A DNA stretch of 64,000 bases from Formosa haliotis (GCF_001685485.1 NZ_BDEL01000001.1:3817501-3881500); one strand, 5' to 3'. Positions 47,070-57,062 are shown, numbered from the stretch's first letter. The notes: generated by a model from the sequence alone, not told the origin. Made by a program: numbers and translations.

Positions 47070-47747
47070 TTATAATTGCTCTAATCTAAAGTTCTTAATA
47101 TAAACTTTTTCTTGGTTTCCACCAGCAATAGACAGTTTATAAAAGCCATATGAAGTTGCAGTTGAAGCAGGGCCTAGGTAAATACCATTAGAATCTAAAA
47201 AGTTAAATTCAGCATTTTCAATTTTAAATAAGTTAGGAGCTGAATTTAATTCGTCATCTAAAAAAGAACAACTGATAGAAATTTTATTATCCTTCTTTTC
47301 AATATGGTAATTCACTATAAGCCATTCATTTTTGTTTTTAGTAACGTAATTACCTGTTTTTTCATAATGTTCCTTTGCAACCTTAAATAGAGATCGCTTG
47401 TTTTTATAGTCTTCATTTGTTATTAATTTATCTTGATCCGGATAGTATTTATTAACCCCTTCTCTAGTTGTTTTCCCAATTTTGCTATAAGCTTGTTCAA
47501 AGTACATTTGCCCGTTTCCAGTAGATTTGGAAAATTGATTAAAAATGGGGGTAAAACAATATCTATAAGACAAAGCATAAGGTTGTAAAGAAATACGATT
47601 TGTTTCCGAAAGAAAAAGACTTAAATTAGGAGGTGGTATAGTGAATTTTTGATAAAGTCTATCATCCATGAAATATCCCATTTCAAAATCAATATTAAAA
47701 TCACCTGCAAGATTTAATTTTGGAATAAGGAGCTTAGCAAATATCAA
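47070..47747 (-). pseudogene. Secreted hypothetical protein, C-terminal part (frameshifted)
   Basis: The C-terminal half of a secreted protein whose N-terminal half is the next entry. The frame is open back to 47924, with no proper start codon but protein-like text (NDPFTYVANFNDTYWSISENQYFKS). One additional base in the seven-T run 47910-47916 (A run in the coding strand) would join both halves into about 550 residues. The half is beta-rich and ends SIAGGNQEKVYIKNFRLEQL, like laminin-G/DUF1080-type sandwich domains. Family not recognised. Confidence 0.65.
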
Positions 47748-47896
47748 ATTATCTACACTTATATCTTTAAATTCAGGTTTTTCTTTAAATTCTATTTCTA
47801 GTATATGGTCTTCAATAATTTTTGATTTAAAATATTGATTCTCTGAGATACTCCAGTACGTGTCATTAAAATTCGCTACATAAGTAAATGGATCAT

Positions 47897-48721
47897 TTAT
47901 ATACGTTTCTTTTTTTGTAAGTAATTAATATAATATTTATTTATTTTCTCAAATAACACATCGGATTTTTTTCTCGCAACTTCATCAAAATGGTCGTTTA
48001 GTAAATTTACTGTTGCTACACTTATTTCTGCAATGCCTTGGCTCATTTCTGTTGCCGCAGTATTATTACTTCCCGACAAACTATGGGCTATTAAACTTTT
48101 TGCAGTAATATCGCTATAATTGGGGCTTTCAGTATTATAATTACTTAACACTTCAGAGGTATTTGTAACATCACTTTCAATTGCAATAGTGTTATTAGAA
48201 ATGCTATTAGTTTGTTTTTGATTAGATACTTGTTTTAGATTCATTCTGTTGCTTTTATCAATCTCTTTTTGAGTTAAATCTTCTAATGAATTTAATGTAA
48301 ACTGGACAGTAGAAATATAGGACTTCATGGTTCCGCCTTCTGGTTTAGGATAGGTCTTTTTTTGTTCGCCATCAAATGATAAATCAAACCCATCATTAAA
48401 AGCATTTTTACCTAATGTTTCGCCTGGTTTAATAGCCTTCTCTACTTGTCTAGTATAAGTAGTGCCACTAAAAGAATTGATCTTTATTGTTGCATTGTAA
48501 AGCAAGGTGTGATTAGTAGTATTAGTTGCTCTTAACACTACTGATTCTTGACCTGTATTACCACCGACTTCACCAATGGATACTATTTGAAAATCAATAC
48601 TTGGTATTTGTTGGGGGATTTTCCAAACGAGTTTTCCTTCTATTACACTTTGACAATGTAAAACTGATTGAAAAAGAAGAAAGTAGAATAGTATATTCAT
48701 TTTAGTAAAAGAAGTATTCAT
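47897..48721 (-). CDS. Secreted hypothetical protein, N-terminal part (frameshifted at poly-A)
   Basis: A 274-residue exported protein, truncated at a run of seven As in the coding strand. Signal peptide ~1-24 (ILFYFLLFQSVLHCQ), then a beta domain with an immunoglobulin-like appearance (VSIGEVGGNTGQESVVLRATNTTNHTLLYNATIKI broken here as VSIGEVGGNTGQES and VVLRATNTTNHTLLYN), and a Ser/Asn-rich helical tail (GIAEISVATVNLLNDHFDEVARKK). Overall plan (signal, beta domain, Asn/Ser linker, helical patch, C-terminal beta domain) parallels the protein at 30162-31841. A palindrome 50 bp upstream resembles that locus too. Confidence 0.68.
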   Translation of the reverse strand: MNTSFTKMNILFYFLLFQSVLHCQSVIEGKLVWKIPQQIPSIDFQIVSIGEVGGNTGQESVVLRATNTTNHTLLYNATIKINSFSGTTYTRQVEKAIKPGETLGKNAFNDGFDLSFDGEQKKTYPKPEGGTMKSYISTVQFTLNSLEDLTQKEIDKSNRMNLKQVSNQKQTNSISNNTIAIESDVTNTSEVLSNYNTESPNYSDITAKSLIAHSLSGSNNTAATEMSQGIAEISVATVNLLNDHFDEVARKKSDVLFEKINKYYINYLQKKKRI

Positions 48722-48769
48722 AATGTATTGATTTAATGTTTTAAACTGTATTAAAATTAAATTAAAGTC

Positions 48770-48811
48770 ATTTTAGATAAAATACCTCTTTTGAGGTATT
48801 TTATCTAAAAT
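48770..48811. promoter_or_regulatory. Perfect 19-bp inverted repeat upstream of the secreted-protein gene
   Basis: ATTTTAGATAAAATACCTC (48770-48788) and its complement (48793-48811) flank TTTT. The inner AATACC-type core resembles the palindrome at 30021-30040. It may be a terminator-like hairpin or an operator; no gene ends here, so an operator or attenuator is more likely. Confidence 0.6.
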
Positions 48812-48983
48812 AAAAGAGAATGAATTGTCTGTTAATTGAATAGGTATGTTGTAAGTTGTTTCCTGTAGGTTCTGTCTCAAACTAATCCAAAATGTTGTTA
48901 CTAATTATAAATCACAATGTATTATATTGCAAAAACTATAATTTTAGCAAACAATTAATCATTAGAATATATAATTAAATACT

Positions 48984-49898
48984 ATGAGTACATTTTTAAC
49001 AGGTGATGATTTAAATGATGCAATTGATGATATTATTACAAATGCCAAAAAATTTATCCAAATTACATCACCTTATATAAAATTAGATGACCATTTTAAA
49101 GAACGATTTAATATAATTAAAAACAATCCATCAATTTATCTTCAGATATTGTTTGGTAAAAATGAAGATAACTTTTATCGCAGTCTAAAAAGTGAAGATT
49201 TAGAATATTTTAAATCCTTTCCCAATATATCTATTATTTATGAGTCAAGACTCCATGCTAAAAGCTATGTTAATGACTCTGATGGTGTTATCACGTCTAT
49301 GAACTTATATGATTATTCAGCAGAAAATAATGTTGAGTATGGTGTCGCATTTAGTAAAGGTAAATTAACGGATAAAGTTTATCAAGACCATTTAGATCAT
49401 CATTATGACTTGTTAGAAGAAAGTGCACATTGTGTGTATATCAAACGTCCAGTTTTTAAAACGGCTTTATTAGGTTTTAGTAAAAATTATCTGAGATCAG
49501 AAGTATTGTTAGATTTAATAGATTCATTTGACCCTACTAAAAATGAGTATGAGCGTATAGTTTATCAAGATATTGATGTTATAAGTTTGGATGAAAAAGA
49601 GATTATTCCTGTATTAAAATCTAGAGCAGAAAAGAGATTGGAAAAAGAACAACCAATTTTTGAAAGTCAGAGTGAAACAGAAGTAATATATAAAGAGGAA
49701 GAATTAGATATCCAAGAAATAGGGTATTGTATAAGAACTGGAGAAGAAATACCCTTTGATTTAGATAGACCACTTAGTTATAAAGCATTTAAATCTTGGG
49801 CTAAGTTTAAAAATTATGATTTTCCCGAAAAATATTGCCATAAAACAGGCAAAAAATCTAATGGAGAAACAAGTATGGCAAAACCAGTATTAGAGTAA
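48984..49898 (+). CDS. Phospholipase D-like family protein with C-terminal Cys motif
   Basis: A 304-residue protein with one PLD-type HKD motif: LHAKSYVNDSD has H91, K93 and D98, followed by SMNLYDYS. One motif implies a dimeric phosphodiesterase or nuclease, as in Nuc or the restriction enzyme BfiI. The C-terminal part (~245-290, GYCIRTGEEIPFDLDRPL ... YCHKTGK) has Cys and His residues resembling a zinc-binding knuckle. No signal peptide, so cytoplasmic. Location next to the restriction island suggests a defence nuclease; the alternative is a lipid enzyme. Confidence 0.78.
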   Translation: MSTFLTGDDLNDAIDDIITNAKKFIQITSPYIKLDDHFKERFNIIKNNPSIYLQILFGKNEDNFYRSLKSEDLEYFKSFPNISIIYESRLHAKSYVNDSDGVITSMNLYDYSAENNVEYGVAFSKGKLTDKVYQDHLDHHYDLLEESAHCVYIKRPVFKTALLGFSKNYLRSEVLLDLIDSFDPTKNEYERIVYQDIDVISLDEKEIIPVLKSRAEKRLEKEQPIFESQSETEVIYKEEELDIQEIGYCIRTGEEIPFDLDRPLSYKAFKSWAKFKNYDFPEKYCHKTGKKSNGETSMAKPVLE

Positions 49899-50207
49899 AT
49901 AAATATCCTTAACAAAACATCAATATTCGGCAGGTAATTAGGTGTTCGGCTATTGCTCTATTTAGTTTCATAATTCATGTATCCAAACCCATTTAGTTTA
50001 CAACCGTATTCTAGAAAGGAGACTAGAGGGGGCATTAGTAAAAGAAATATTTATTATAAAAAAGCTTGCAACCACAAAATTTAGAAATTATAAAGTAAAA
50101 TTAAGGTTACGAAGGCTATAACTTTAGGTTAATTCATAGTGCAGAAGCTTATCAGATTAGATAAGCTTCAATTATAAAGTAATTTTGCGTGTTTTATAAC
50201 ATAAAAA
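49899..50207. other. Promoter region of the AraC-family gene with hairpin
   Basis: About 310 bp without a gene. GAAGCTTATC-AGATTA-GATAAGCTTC (50144-50169) is a perfect 10-bp inverted repeat. TAATTTTG (50180-50187), a -7-like element, follows 10 bp later and lies 20 bp before the ATG, so the inverted repeat sits where a regulator would block or contact RNA polymerase. Confidence 0.55.
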
Positions 50208-51281
50208 ATGTCATACCTACTAATAGCAATATTATCTCAATCTTTTACTATAGCCTATCTATTTAGAAAGGATTTTAAAAAGAACAGACAAGAGTTATTC
50301 TTGTTGTGTATAGTACTTATAATGGCAATCATTTTAATAATGAAATTTGCCTTTTTAATGTTAACAGAAAATGTATTGTATGCGAGATACTCTCCAGCAA
50401 TTACTATAGCGACACCTCCCTTATTGTTTTTATATGTTAAAAGTGTGTCTAGTGCCATACCTGTCTTAAAAAATGAAATTATTAAGCACTTAATTCCTAC
50501 AGTATTACTAACAATAGCATTCGTAGTTGTGGGGATAAACATTGCTGTAAATAAAGATGACAGCTGGATTAATCCTTATAAAAAAGTATATGATGTGTTA
50601 TTCTTCACAATAAACTTAACATATCATTCTTTCATTTTATTTATAATCTTAAATAAAAAAAACCATTCGAATCCTAAACTAATATGGTTAAAATGGCCTG
50701 TAATATTATGGATAATTGGAGTAACCTTATTGTTGTTTAGTAAGATAATTAATGATCAACAATTAATAAGAGCTTCCATCATATTTGCTATGATTGGCTT
50801 TATTATATTCTTAATCAAGTTATCAAAATTAAAGCAAAATGTAGTAGAACCTAAGAGTTCTAATACGACTGACATTAAATCAAATTTTACAATAAAGCCT
50901 AAATACGAAAAGTCTTCTTTAAAAGATAACGACTTAAATGCAATTTTATTAAAATTGGAAGAGTATATGGTTAATGATAGTCCGTACCTAGACCCGAATT
51001 TTGCGTTGATAGATATGGCTAATGATATTAAAATATCTAAACATAATATTACTGAGGTATTAAATACAGTATTGAATAAAAATTTTTTCCTTTTTATTAA
51101 TGAGTATAGGATCAAAGAAGCCAAACGCAAAATGGCAATAAAACCAAACGAGAAACTAAATATTATTGCCCACTTTTCTGGTTATAAGTCTAAAACAACC
51201 TTTATAAAATATTTTAAACAAATTGAAGGTATAACACCATCAGAGTATCGTAAAAAACTAAGCCATAAAGACCCAAATTAA
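50208..51281 (+). CDS. Membrane-bound AraC-family transcriptional regulator
   Basis: A 357-residue membrane regulator. About seven hydrophobic helices (~1-205) embed the N-terminal half in the inner membrane, followed by a linker and an AraC-type double helix-turn-helix (~250-350: DMANDIKISKHNITEVLNTVLNKNFFLFINEYRIKEAKRKM, split as DMANDIKISKHNIT and EVLNTVLNKNFFLF; then YKSKTTFIKYFKQIEGITPSEYRK). Such proteins regulate nearby transporter genes in Bacteroidota. It is directly before a TonB receptor with two PI-PLC genes, its likely targets. Confidence 0.9.
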   Translation: MSYLLIAILSQSFTIAYLFRKDFKKNRQELFLLCIVLIMAIILIMKFAFLMLTENVLYARYSPAITIATPPLLFLYVKSVSSAIPVLKNEIIKHLIPTVLLTIAFVVVGINIAVNKDDSWINPYKKVYDVLFFTINLTYHSFILFIILNKKNHSNPKLIWLKWPVILWIIGVTLLLFSKIINDQQLIRASIIFAMIGFIIFLIKLSKLKQNVVEPKSSNTTDIKSNFTIKPKYEKSSLKDNDLNAILLKLEEYMVNDSPYLDPNFALIDMANDIKISKHNITEVLNTVLNKNFFLFINEYRIKEAKRKMAIKPNEKLNIIAHFSGYKSKTTFIKYFKQIEGITPSEYRKKLSHKDPN

Positions 51282-51398
51282 CAGGTGTTTACTATGATAT
51301 CTTTCTCTTAAAGTTAACTTAATAATTGTTTAACCTTAGTTAGTTATTTGGTTTTTAGGTTTTTAAGTGTTTAGCCCGCTTGGTGTTAACCAATTCAG

Positions 51399-51427
51399 GT
51401 TCGTTCTTCTTGGTACGAACTTTTTTT
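51399..51427 (+). terminator. Terminator between the AraC and TonB receptor genes
   Basis: GTTCGT / ACGAAC stem with a 10-nt loop and a seven-T run. It shows that an in-frame start at 51380 cannot be the receptor start. Confidence 0.7.
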
Positions 51428-51478
51428 ATGCCTCATTGTTATTTATTTGCTGAAAAATTAAATAAATCAATTACGAAA

Positions 51479-54337
51479 ATGAATAACAAAAAGTTTTTTA
51501 AAACAGTATTAAATACTTTTTTCACATTAATGTCTGCCTTAGCCATTGGTCAAAAAATGAACATAACGGGTACAGTTACCGATGCTAATGGTCCTCTTCC
51601 TAGTGCCACCGTTTATCTAAAAGGAACCTCTAATGGAGTAACAACCGATTTTGATGGAGTTTTTAGTATCCTTAATTCTGCACAAGGTAGCCAAGTTTTG
51701 GTAGTGTCTTATATTGGTTATAAGTCTAAAGAAATTCCTTTGGACATCCCGAATAGCAATAGTATTAATTTAGGAATAATACTAATTGAAGAAGATGCCG
51801 AAAGCCTGTCAGAGGTTGTTATAAAAGGAAATTATTACCCATCTCAAGTTCGTGCATTAAATATGAAGCGTAAAGGTGTTACAATCTCTGAAGTTTTAGC
51901 AGCAGATGCTATAGGAAAGTTACCAGATCGTAATGCTGCAGAAGCTGTGCAACGTATGCAAGGGGTGTCTATAGAACGCGATATGGGTGAAGGTCGTCGT
52001 GTTATTGTAAGAGGTGCTCCTACACATTGGACGGCAATAACATTAAATGGGAACAGATTACCAAGTGCTGGTGGAGCTAGCGATGAAAGATATACGCAAT
52101 TAGATGTGTTCCCTTCAGAGTTAATTCAATACGTACAACTTAATAAAGCCCTAACACCAAATATTGATGGTGATGCTATTGGCGGTACCATGAACTTTAT
52201 AACAAAATCATCCCCTTTAAAACAGACTTTAAGTGTTACAGCGGCAGGAGGTTATAATACCAATACTAAAGATCCTTCTTATAATGCTTCCTTAGTATAT
52301 GGCGATAGAATAGGTGAGAAATTTGGCTTTATTGGCTCAGCTGTTATTTGGGATAGACAGGCAGGAACAGATAGATATGATGTCGATTACGATTTTTCTA
52401 ATCCCGATAACACGCAATCTTTTGCAATAAATAGATTGCAATTAAGAGATTATCAGGCTCGACGTAAAACTGCAGGTTTTAATCTGGCTATGGATTACGA
52501 TTTAGCACCTAGTAGTAAGCTGTATTTTAAGGGTTTATATTCTAATTACCTAGACCAGCAAACGGTTAGAGAAACGTATTTTAATTTTAATCAAAACAAT
52601 GTACAGTACCAAGCACGACATGCTGATTATAAAACGAACTTGTATTCATTAAAATTTGGAGGCGATTTTAAATTGAGTGACCAATTAGTGCTTGAGGCAG
52701 CCCTTCAAACCGCTTCGTCAAACTTCAAGTTAGATTCTCCTAATACTGTGCCAGAAGCTGATCGTGGTTACCCGGTAGTTAATTTTATACAGCCCATGAC
52801 TTATGGAGGCTTATCCTCAGATGGATTAAAATATTTAGCGATGGATTCCCCAAATGGAGTTGGAGGATCTTTAGATCATGTTACTCCTAATTTTCAATCA
52901 GATTTAGATCCCAGTAAAGCCTATTTAAACCAAATTATTATGTCTGGGTTAGATAAAGAAGAAACAGATTATACAGGGAATTTCGATTTCACCTATACAA
53001 AAGATGAGAAATTAGAACTTAAATTCGGAGGAAAATATGCAGGTAAATCTAGAGATTATAATAGTTACACTGCGTTAAAAATGCAAGGTGCTTTAATAGG
53101 TATACCTAATATGCCAGGCGTGGTCTTTATGTCTGATTTAGATTTACAAAGTGAACCTTTCGATGGTACCTTTTTAGAAGATATGGGAAACACTTATAGT
53201 AATGTAAATATACCACAAGTTACCAACAATCAGATAGATCAAATGTTTACAGAAGATTTTGCTTCTCAAAATGGATTAATTACATTATTAGATAAAGATG
53301 ACCCTATCAATGCGCCACAATCATATACTGCTAAAGAAGAAGTAGCTTCGGGTTATATTATGGCCGATTATAAATGGACTGATAAGATTGAAATAATAGG
53401 TGGAATTAGAAATGAATCGAATTATATTAAACTTTCTGGAGCTAAAGTGGTTACAGATGAAAGCGGAAGTGCTGTAGAGTCTATTACAACTACACAACAC
53501 TACAATGCATTTTTACCAATGCTGCATTTAAAATATAAGTTTTCAGACAATGCCTTGTTAAGGACAGCTTATACCCGTACATATGCTCGTCCTACATTTA
53601 GTCGATTAAATCCAGGAACTCAAATAAGTGAAATAGATTTAACAATTACTGAAGGAAACCCTGATCTAAAAGCTACGTTTTCAAATAATTTTGATGTGAT
53701 GTTTGAATTTTATCCTGAAGGTTTAGGATTGTTTTCTGCAGGTGCTTATTATAAAGGTTTATCAGATTACATCTACGACGATCAGAGTCTAGTAAGCTTG
53801 AATGGTACTAATTATATTCGTACAAGACCAGATACTATAGAAAGTGCTTGGTTGTATGGAATAGAGCTGAGTATAATAAAACGTTTTGATAATTCAAATA
53901 CCGTATTTAAAAACTTTGGAGTTGAACTTAATTACTCTTATATCAATTCGGAGGTGGAGATTCCAACATTTACTAACGGAGAAGAAACAGGTAGTTATAA
54001 AACAACCTTACCTGGACAGGCAAAAAACATAGGAAATGTTATTCTTTTTTACGAAAATAATAAGTTTATGGCTCGTGTTGCGGGAAACTTAAAAGGGAAA
54101 TATGTAACGGAGATTAGAAGTGTTGCAGGTCCAGAACATTACCGATGGTTTGATAATAACTTTACGGTCGATTTTTCTTCGTCGTATTCCATTAGTGATA
54201 ATTTAAGATTGTTTGCAGAAATCAATAATATCACTAATTCGCCAAATAGATTCTATCATGGAACTTCAGATAGACCAGAACAGGATAATTGGTCAGGAAT
54301 TCGTGGTCAAATTGGACTTAGTTATAACTTAAATTAA
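51479..54337 (+). CDS. TonB-dependent outer-membrane receptor
   Basis: A 952-residue receptor of the Bacteroidota type. Signal peptide (~1-23, ending AIGQ), CarboxypepD_reg-like beta-sandwich (~25-105: NITGTVTDANGPLPSATVYLKGTSNGVTTDFDG shown here in part), plug domain with LPDRNAAEAVQRMQGVSIER and RRVIVRGA, then the 22-stranded barrel to the C-terminus IGLSYNLN. It imports a substrate via TonB energy. No SusD-like partner follows; two phospholipase genes do, so the substrate may be inositol phosphate or a lipid product. The ATG at 51479 is chosen because a terminator precedes it. Confidence 0.92.
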   Translation: MNNKKFFKTVLNTFFTLMSALAIGQKMNITGTVTDANGPLPSATVYLKGTSNGVTTDFDGVFSILNSAQGSQVLVVSYIGYKSKEIPLDIPNSNSINLGIILIEEDAESLSEVVIKGNYYPSQVRALNMKRKGVTISEVLAADAIGKLPDRNAAEAVQRMQGVSIERDMGEGRRVIVRGAPTHWTAITLNGNRLPSAGGASDERYTQLDVFPSELIQYVQLNKALTPNIDGDAIGGTMNFITKSSPLKQTLSVTAAGGYNTNTKDPSYNASLVYGDRIGEKFGFIGSAVIWDRQAGTDRYDVDYDFSNPDNTQSFAINRLQLRDYQARRKTAGFNLAMDYDLAPSSKLYFKGLYSNYLDQQTVRETYFNFNQNNVQYQARHADYKTNLYSLKFGGDFKLSDQLVLEAALQTASSNFKLDSPNTVPEADRGYPVVNFIQPMTYGGLSSDGLKYLAMDSPNGVGGSLDHVTPNFQSDLDPSKAYLNQIIMSGLDKEETDYTGNFDFTYTKDEKLELKFGGKYAGKSRDYNSYTALKMQGALIGIPNMPGVVFMSDLDLQSEPFDGTFLEDMGNTYSNVNIPQVTNNQIDQMFTEDFASQNGLITLLDKDDPINAPQSYTAKEEVASGYIMADYKWTDKIEIIGGIRNESNYIKLSGAKVVTDESGSAVESITTTQHYNAFLPMLHLKYKFSDNALLRTAYTRTYARPTFSRLNPGTQISEIDLTITEGNPDLKATFSNNFDVMFEFYPEGLGLFSAGAYYKGLSDYIYDDQSLVSLNGTNYIRTRPDTIESAWLYGIELSIIKRFDNSNTVFKNFGVELNYSYINSEVEIPTFTNGEETGSYKTTLPGQAKNIGNVILFYENNKFMARVAGNLKGKYVTEIRSVAGPEHYRWFDNNFTVDFSSSYSISDNLRLFAEINNITNSPNRFYHGTSDRPEQDNWSGIRGQIGLSYNLN

Positions 54338-54368
54338 AACCCATTAAAAATATGAATGTTTTAAACAC

Positions 54369-55580
54369 TTGCTACTAACAGGTAGTGTCTTTACTGTATT
54401 TCCTAGTGTAGCACAGGAGGTCGTTACTCAAACTTTGACTTTAGAAAATAATAAGGTTGAAGTACAGAAAACTTTAAAAATTAATCAGATTCAGGTTTTA
54501 GGTACACATAATAGTTATGCCAAACCGGTAGACCCTAAAGTATTCGAATTAGTAAATCCTATTTTTGAAAAGGTGATGTCGCAATACAAAACGGTAATAT
54601 CTGAAGAGGAGCAGGCTAAAATGAAAGAATTTCATCCACATCAAATGCCATTAAGTGAAATGCTTGCTTACAATCATCCAGATTTTAAAGCGCAATTAGA
54701 TGCGGGATTACGCTCTTTAGAATTAGATGTGTATTACGATCCTACAGGAAATAGGTTTAATTCACCCGCAACTTATGAGATCTTAAAGCAAAAAGGCGTT
54801 TCGAAACTAGCTCCTTTTGATACTATAGGTTTAGACAAGCCTGGATTTAAATTAATGCATATGGCCGATATTGATTTTAGAACCCATTACCCTACTTTCG
54901 AAGGGGGACTAAAGGCTTTAAAAACATGGTCTGATAAAAATCCAACACATACACCAATTTTTATTATGGTTGAGGCTAAAGATAAAGGTTTTTCTATTTT
55001 TCCTAACTCGGCAGAAGTTTTACCCTTTACAGAACAGGCATTTGATGAGTTAGATGCTTTAGTTCTTAAAACTTTGGGTAAAGAAAAGCTTATTACTCCA
55101 GACGATGTTCGTAATAATTATAGCACTTTAGAGGCGGCTGTATTAGCTAAAAACTGGCCGCTCCTAAAAGACTCTTTAGGTAAATTTGTGTTTATGTTAT
55201 TGCCTTCTGGAGGTGGTTTGGCTGCAGAAAGTGCTTATGTAAAGAATCATCCTGTTTTAGAAAATCGCGTGATGTTTGTGCAATCTGAACCAGGCCAGCC
55301 ATTTGCTTCATTTTTACTACGTGATAATGCTATAGTACGTCAAGATTCTATACAAGATGAGGTAGCAAAAGGCTATTTGGTACGTACCCGATCAGATATT
55401 GAAACGTATGAGGCTAAGGTTAATGATAATTCCCGTGCTGAAGCAGCTTTTAGTAGTGGCGCACAAGTTATTTCTACCGATTTTTTTAAACCTGGAAACA
55501 GTTACAATACAGACTATTGGGTGCAATTACCTAATAAAAAACCAATGCGAGAAAATCCTATAAATTCTAAAAACAACTAA
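54369..55580 (+). CDS. Ca2+-dependent phosphoinositide phospholipase C-like protein (copy 1)
   Basis: About 400 residues of the PI-PLC-C1 (Ca2+-dependent) family. The catalytic core is visible: QVLGTHNSYA (first catalytic His), LRSLELDVYYD (acidic metal ligands) and LMHMADIDF, with FIMVEAKDKG. An ATG at 54352 would give a proper signal peptide (MNVLKHLLLTGSVFTVFPSVAQ) if one A were added to the AAA at 54363-54365; as given, only a TTG at 54369 opens the frame. Exported hydrolase cleaving phosphatidylinositol or similar lipids. Follows the TonB receptor by about 30 bp; copy 2 follows. Confidence 0.88.
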   Translation: MLLTGSVFTVFPSVAQEVVTQTLTLENNKVEVQKTLKINQIQVLGTHNSYAKPVDPKVFELVNPIFEKVMSQYKTVISEEEQAKMKEFHPHQMPLSEMLAYNHPDFKAQLDAGLRSLELDVYYDPTGNRFNSPATYEILKQKGVSKLAPFDTIGLDKPGFKLMHMADIDFRTHYPTFEGGLKALKTWSDKNPTHTPIFIMVEAKDKGFSIFPNSAEVLPFTEQAFDELDALVLKTLGKEKLITPDDVRNNYSTLEAAVLAKNWPLLKDSLGKFVFMLLPSGGGLAAESAYVKNHPVLENRVMFVQSEPGQPFASFLLRDNAIVRQDSIQDEVAKGYLVRTRSDIETYEAKVNDNSRAEAAFSSGAQVISTDFFKPGNSYNTDYWVQLPNKKPMRENPINSKNN

Positions 55581-55584
55581 AATT

Positions 55585-56313
55585 ATGATAAATATAAAAA
55601 AAGCAGGATACCTATTAGTATGTGCCTTAATGTTACAAGCTTGTAAAACAGAGCAAAAAGAAGCAGAGGTTACGGTAAAAATACAGGAAGAAGAACAGTC
55701 TATTGAAAATGGCAGTGTTACATTTTCAGACACGATAAAAATTAACCAAATTCAGGTTGTAGGAACCCATAATAGTTACGCAAAAGAAAGAGATAGTGTT
55801 ATTATAAATTTCTTAGATCCAATGTTTAGTAAAATGATGTCTGGTTATATAGCTAAGATGCCTAAGGAACAGAGAGATAGTTATCTGGAATTTCATCCAA
55901 ATTCGATGTCGTTTAAGGAAATGATTTCCTATAGTTTTCCCGATTTTCCTGCTCAGTTAGATGCAGGGATGAGATCTTTGGCTATCGATGTAGTTTATGA
56001 TCCTGAAGGAGGTAAATTTAGCAAGCCAGCGGTATACGATGCTTTGAAAGCAAAAGGTGTAACGAACTTTAAACCGTTTGATTCTACAGGTTTAAATACA
56101 CCTGGTTTTAAAGTGATGCACATTCCAGATATTGATTTTCTATCTCATTATAATACATTAGAGTCTGCTCTAACCGATTTAAAATTGTGGTCAGATACTA
56201 ATCCTACACATACACCAATTTTTATTATGATAGAGGCCAAGGATAAAGGGATCCCTTTTTTTCTAATGGAGCAGAAGTATTACCATTTACGTCCACCGTA
56301 TACGATGAGTTAG
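55585..56313 (+). pseudogene. Phosphoinositide PLC-like lipoprotein (copy 2), N-terminal part
   Basis: A paralogue of the preceding gene, 4 bp downstream. A lipobox (ALMLQAC) marks a lipoprotein. QVVGTHNSYA, MRSLAIDVVYD and KVMHIPDIDF match the PI-PLC core. The frame breaks at the seven-T run 56256-56262: with one more T the sequence continues PFFSNGAEVLPFTSTVYDELD in the second fragment, parallel to copy 1. Without the change the protein ends after EQKYYHLRPPYTMS. Confidence 0.84.
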
Positions 56314-56834
56314 ACATACAATTGGAGCTAATATTAGGACGTGACAAGATTATTACTCCAGACGATGTGCGCGGAAACTACAGTACCTTAAACGAAGCTG
56401 TGTTAGCTAAAAACTGGCCAACTCTAAAGTCCTCCCTAGGTAAATTTATCTTTTTATTATTACCTGGAGGAGCAGGATTGACTACTGAAAATGCCTATGT
56501 TAAAAACCACCCTTCTTTAAAGGGTAGAACCATGTTTGTTAGAGCCGATATTGGAGCACCTCATTCTGGTTTTTTATTATTAGATAATGCCGTTTTACGA
56601 CAAGGAGACATAAAAAAAGCAGTAAGTCAGGGATATATGGTACGTACTAGGGCAGATATTGAAACTTATGAAGCAAAAGTAAATGATTTATCGCGTGCGA
56701 ATGCGGCATTTTCAAGTGGCGCTCAAGTTATTTCTACAGATTATTATCAAGAAACTAATAATTACGGAACACCGTATAGGGTAAAAATACCAAATAATAA
56801 AATTCTTCAAATAAATCCTATAAATGGGAAGTAG
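56263..56834 (+). pseudogene. Phosphoinositide PLC-like lipoprotein (copy 2), C-terminal part
   Basis: Continuation of copy 2 in another frame, with LILGRDKIITPDDVRGNYSTL, FIFLLLPGGAG, VRTRADIETYEAKVNDLSRA and ISTDYYQ, all matching copy 1 at equal spacing. The first start codon in frame is a TTG at 56322. The corrected protein would be about 415 residues. A terminator follows. Confidence 0.84.
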
Positions 56835-56886
56835 GAAATTGGTTTTAAAAAACTAACAATGTTTAATTTTGATTTGTTTGTTAAAG

Positions 56887-56915
56887 AGAGTTCATATTTT
56901 ATGTGAACTCTTTTT
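56887..56915 (+). terminator. Terminator after the PI-PLC genes
   Basis: AGAGTTCA / TGAACTCT stem with a 9-nt loop followed by TTTT. Closes the receptor/phospholipase operon. Confidence 0.8.
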
Positions 56916-57062
56916 ATATAATTCAAAATAATAACAGCTTAGATAAGATTTTTTGTTGACTTCAATTTTTTAGATTACCAGTCTGTGTCCAAACCAAAAT
57001 TTTGTAATTTTAAAGAACAAATCAAAAATATGTGATTTAATTAAAAACTATAAAAGGACGAC

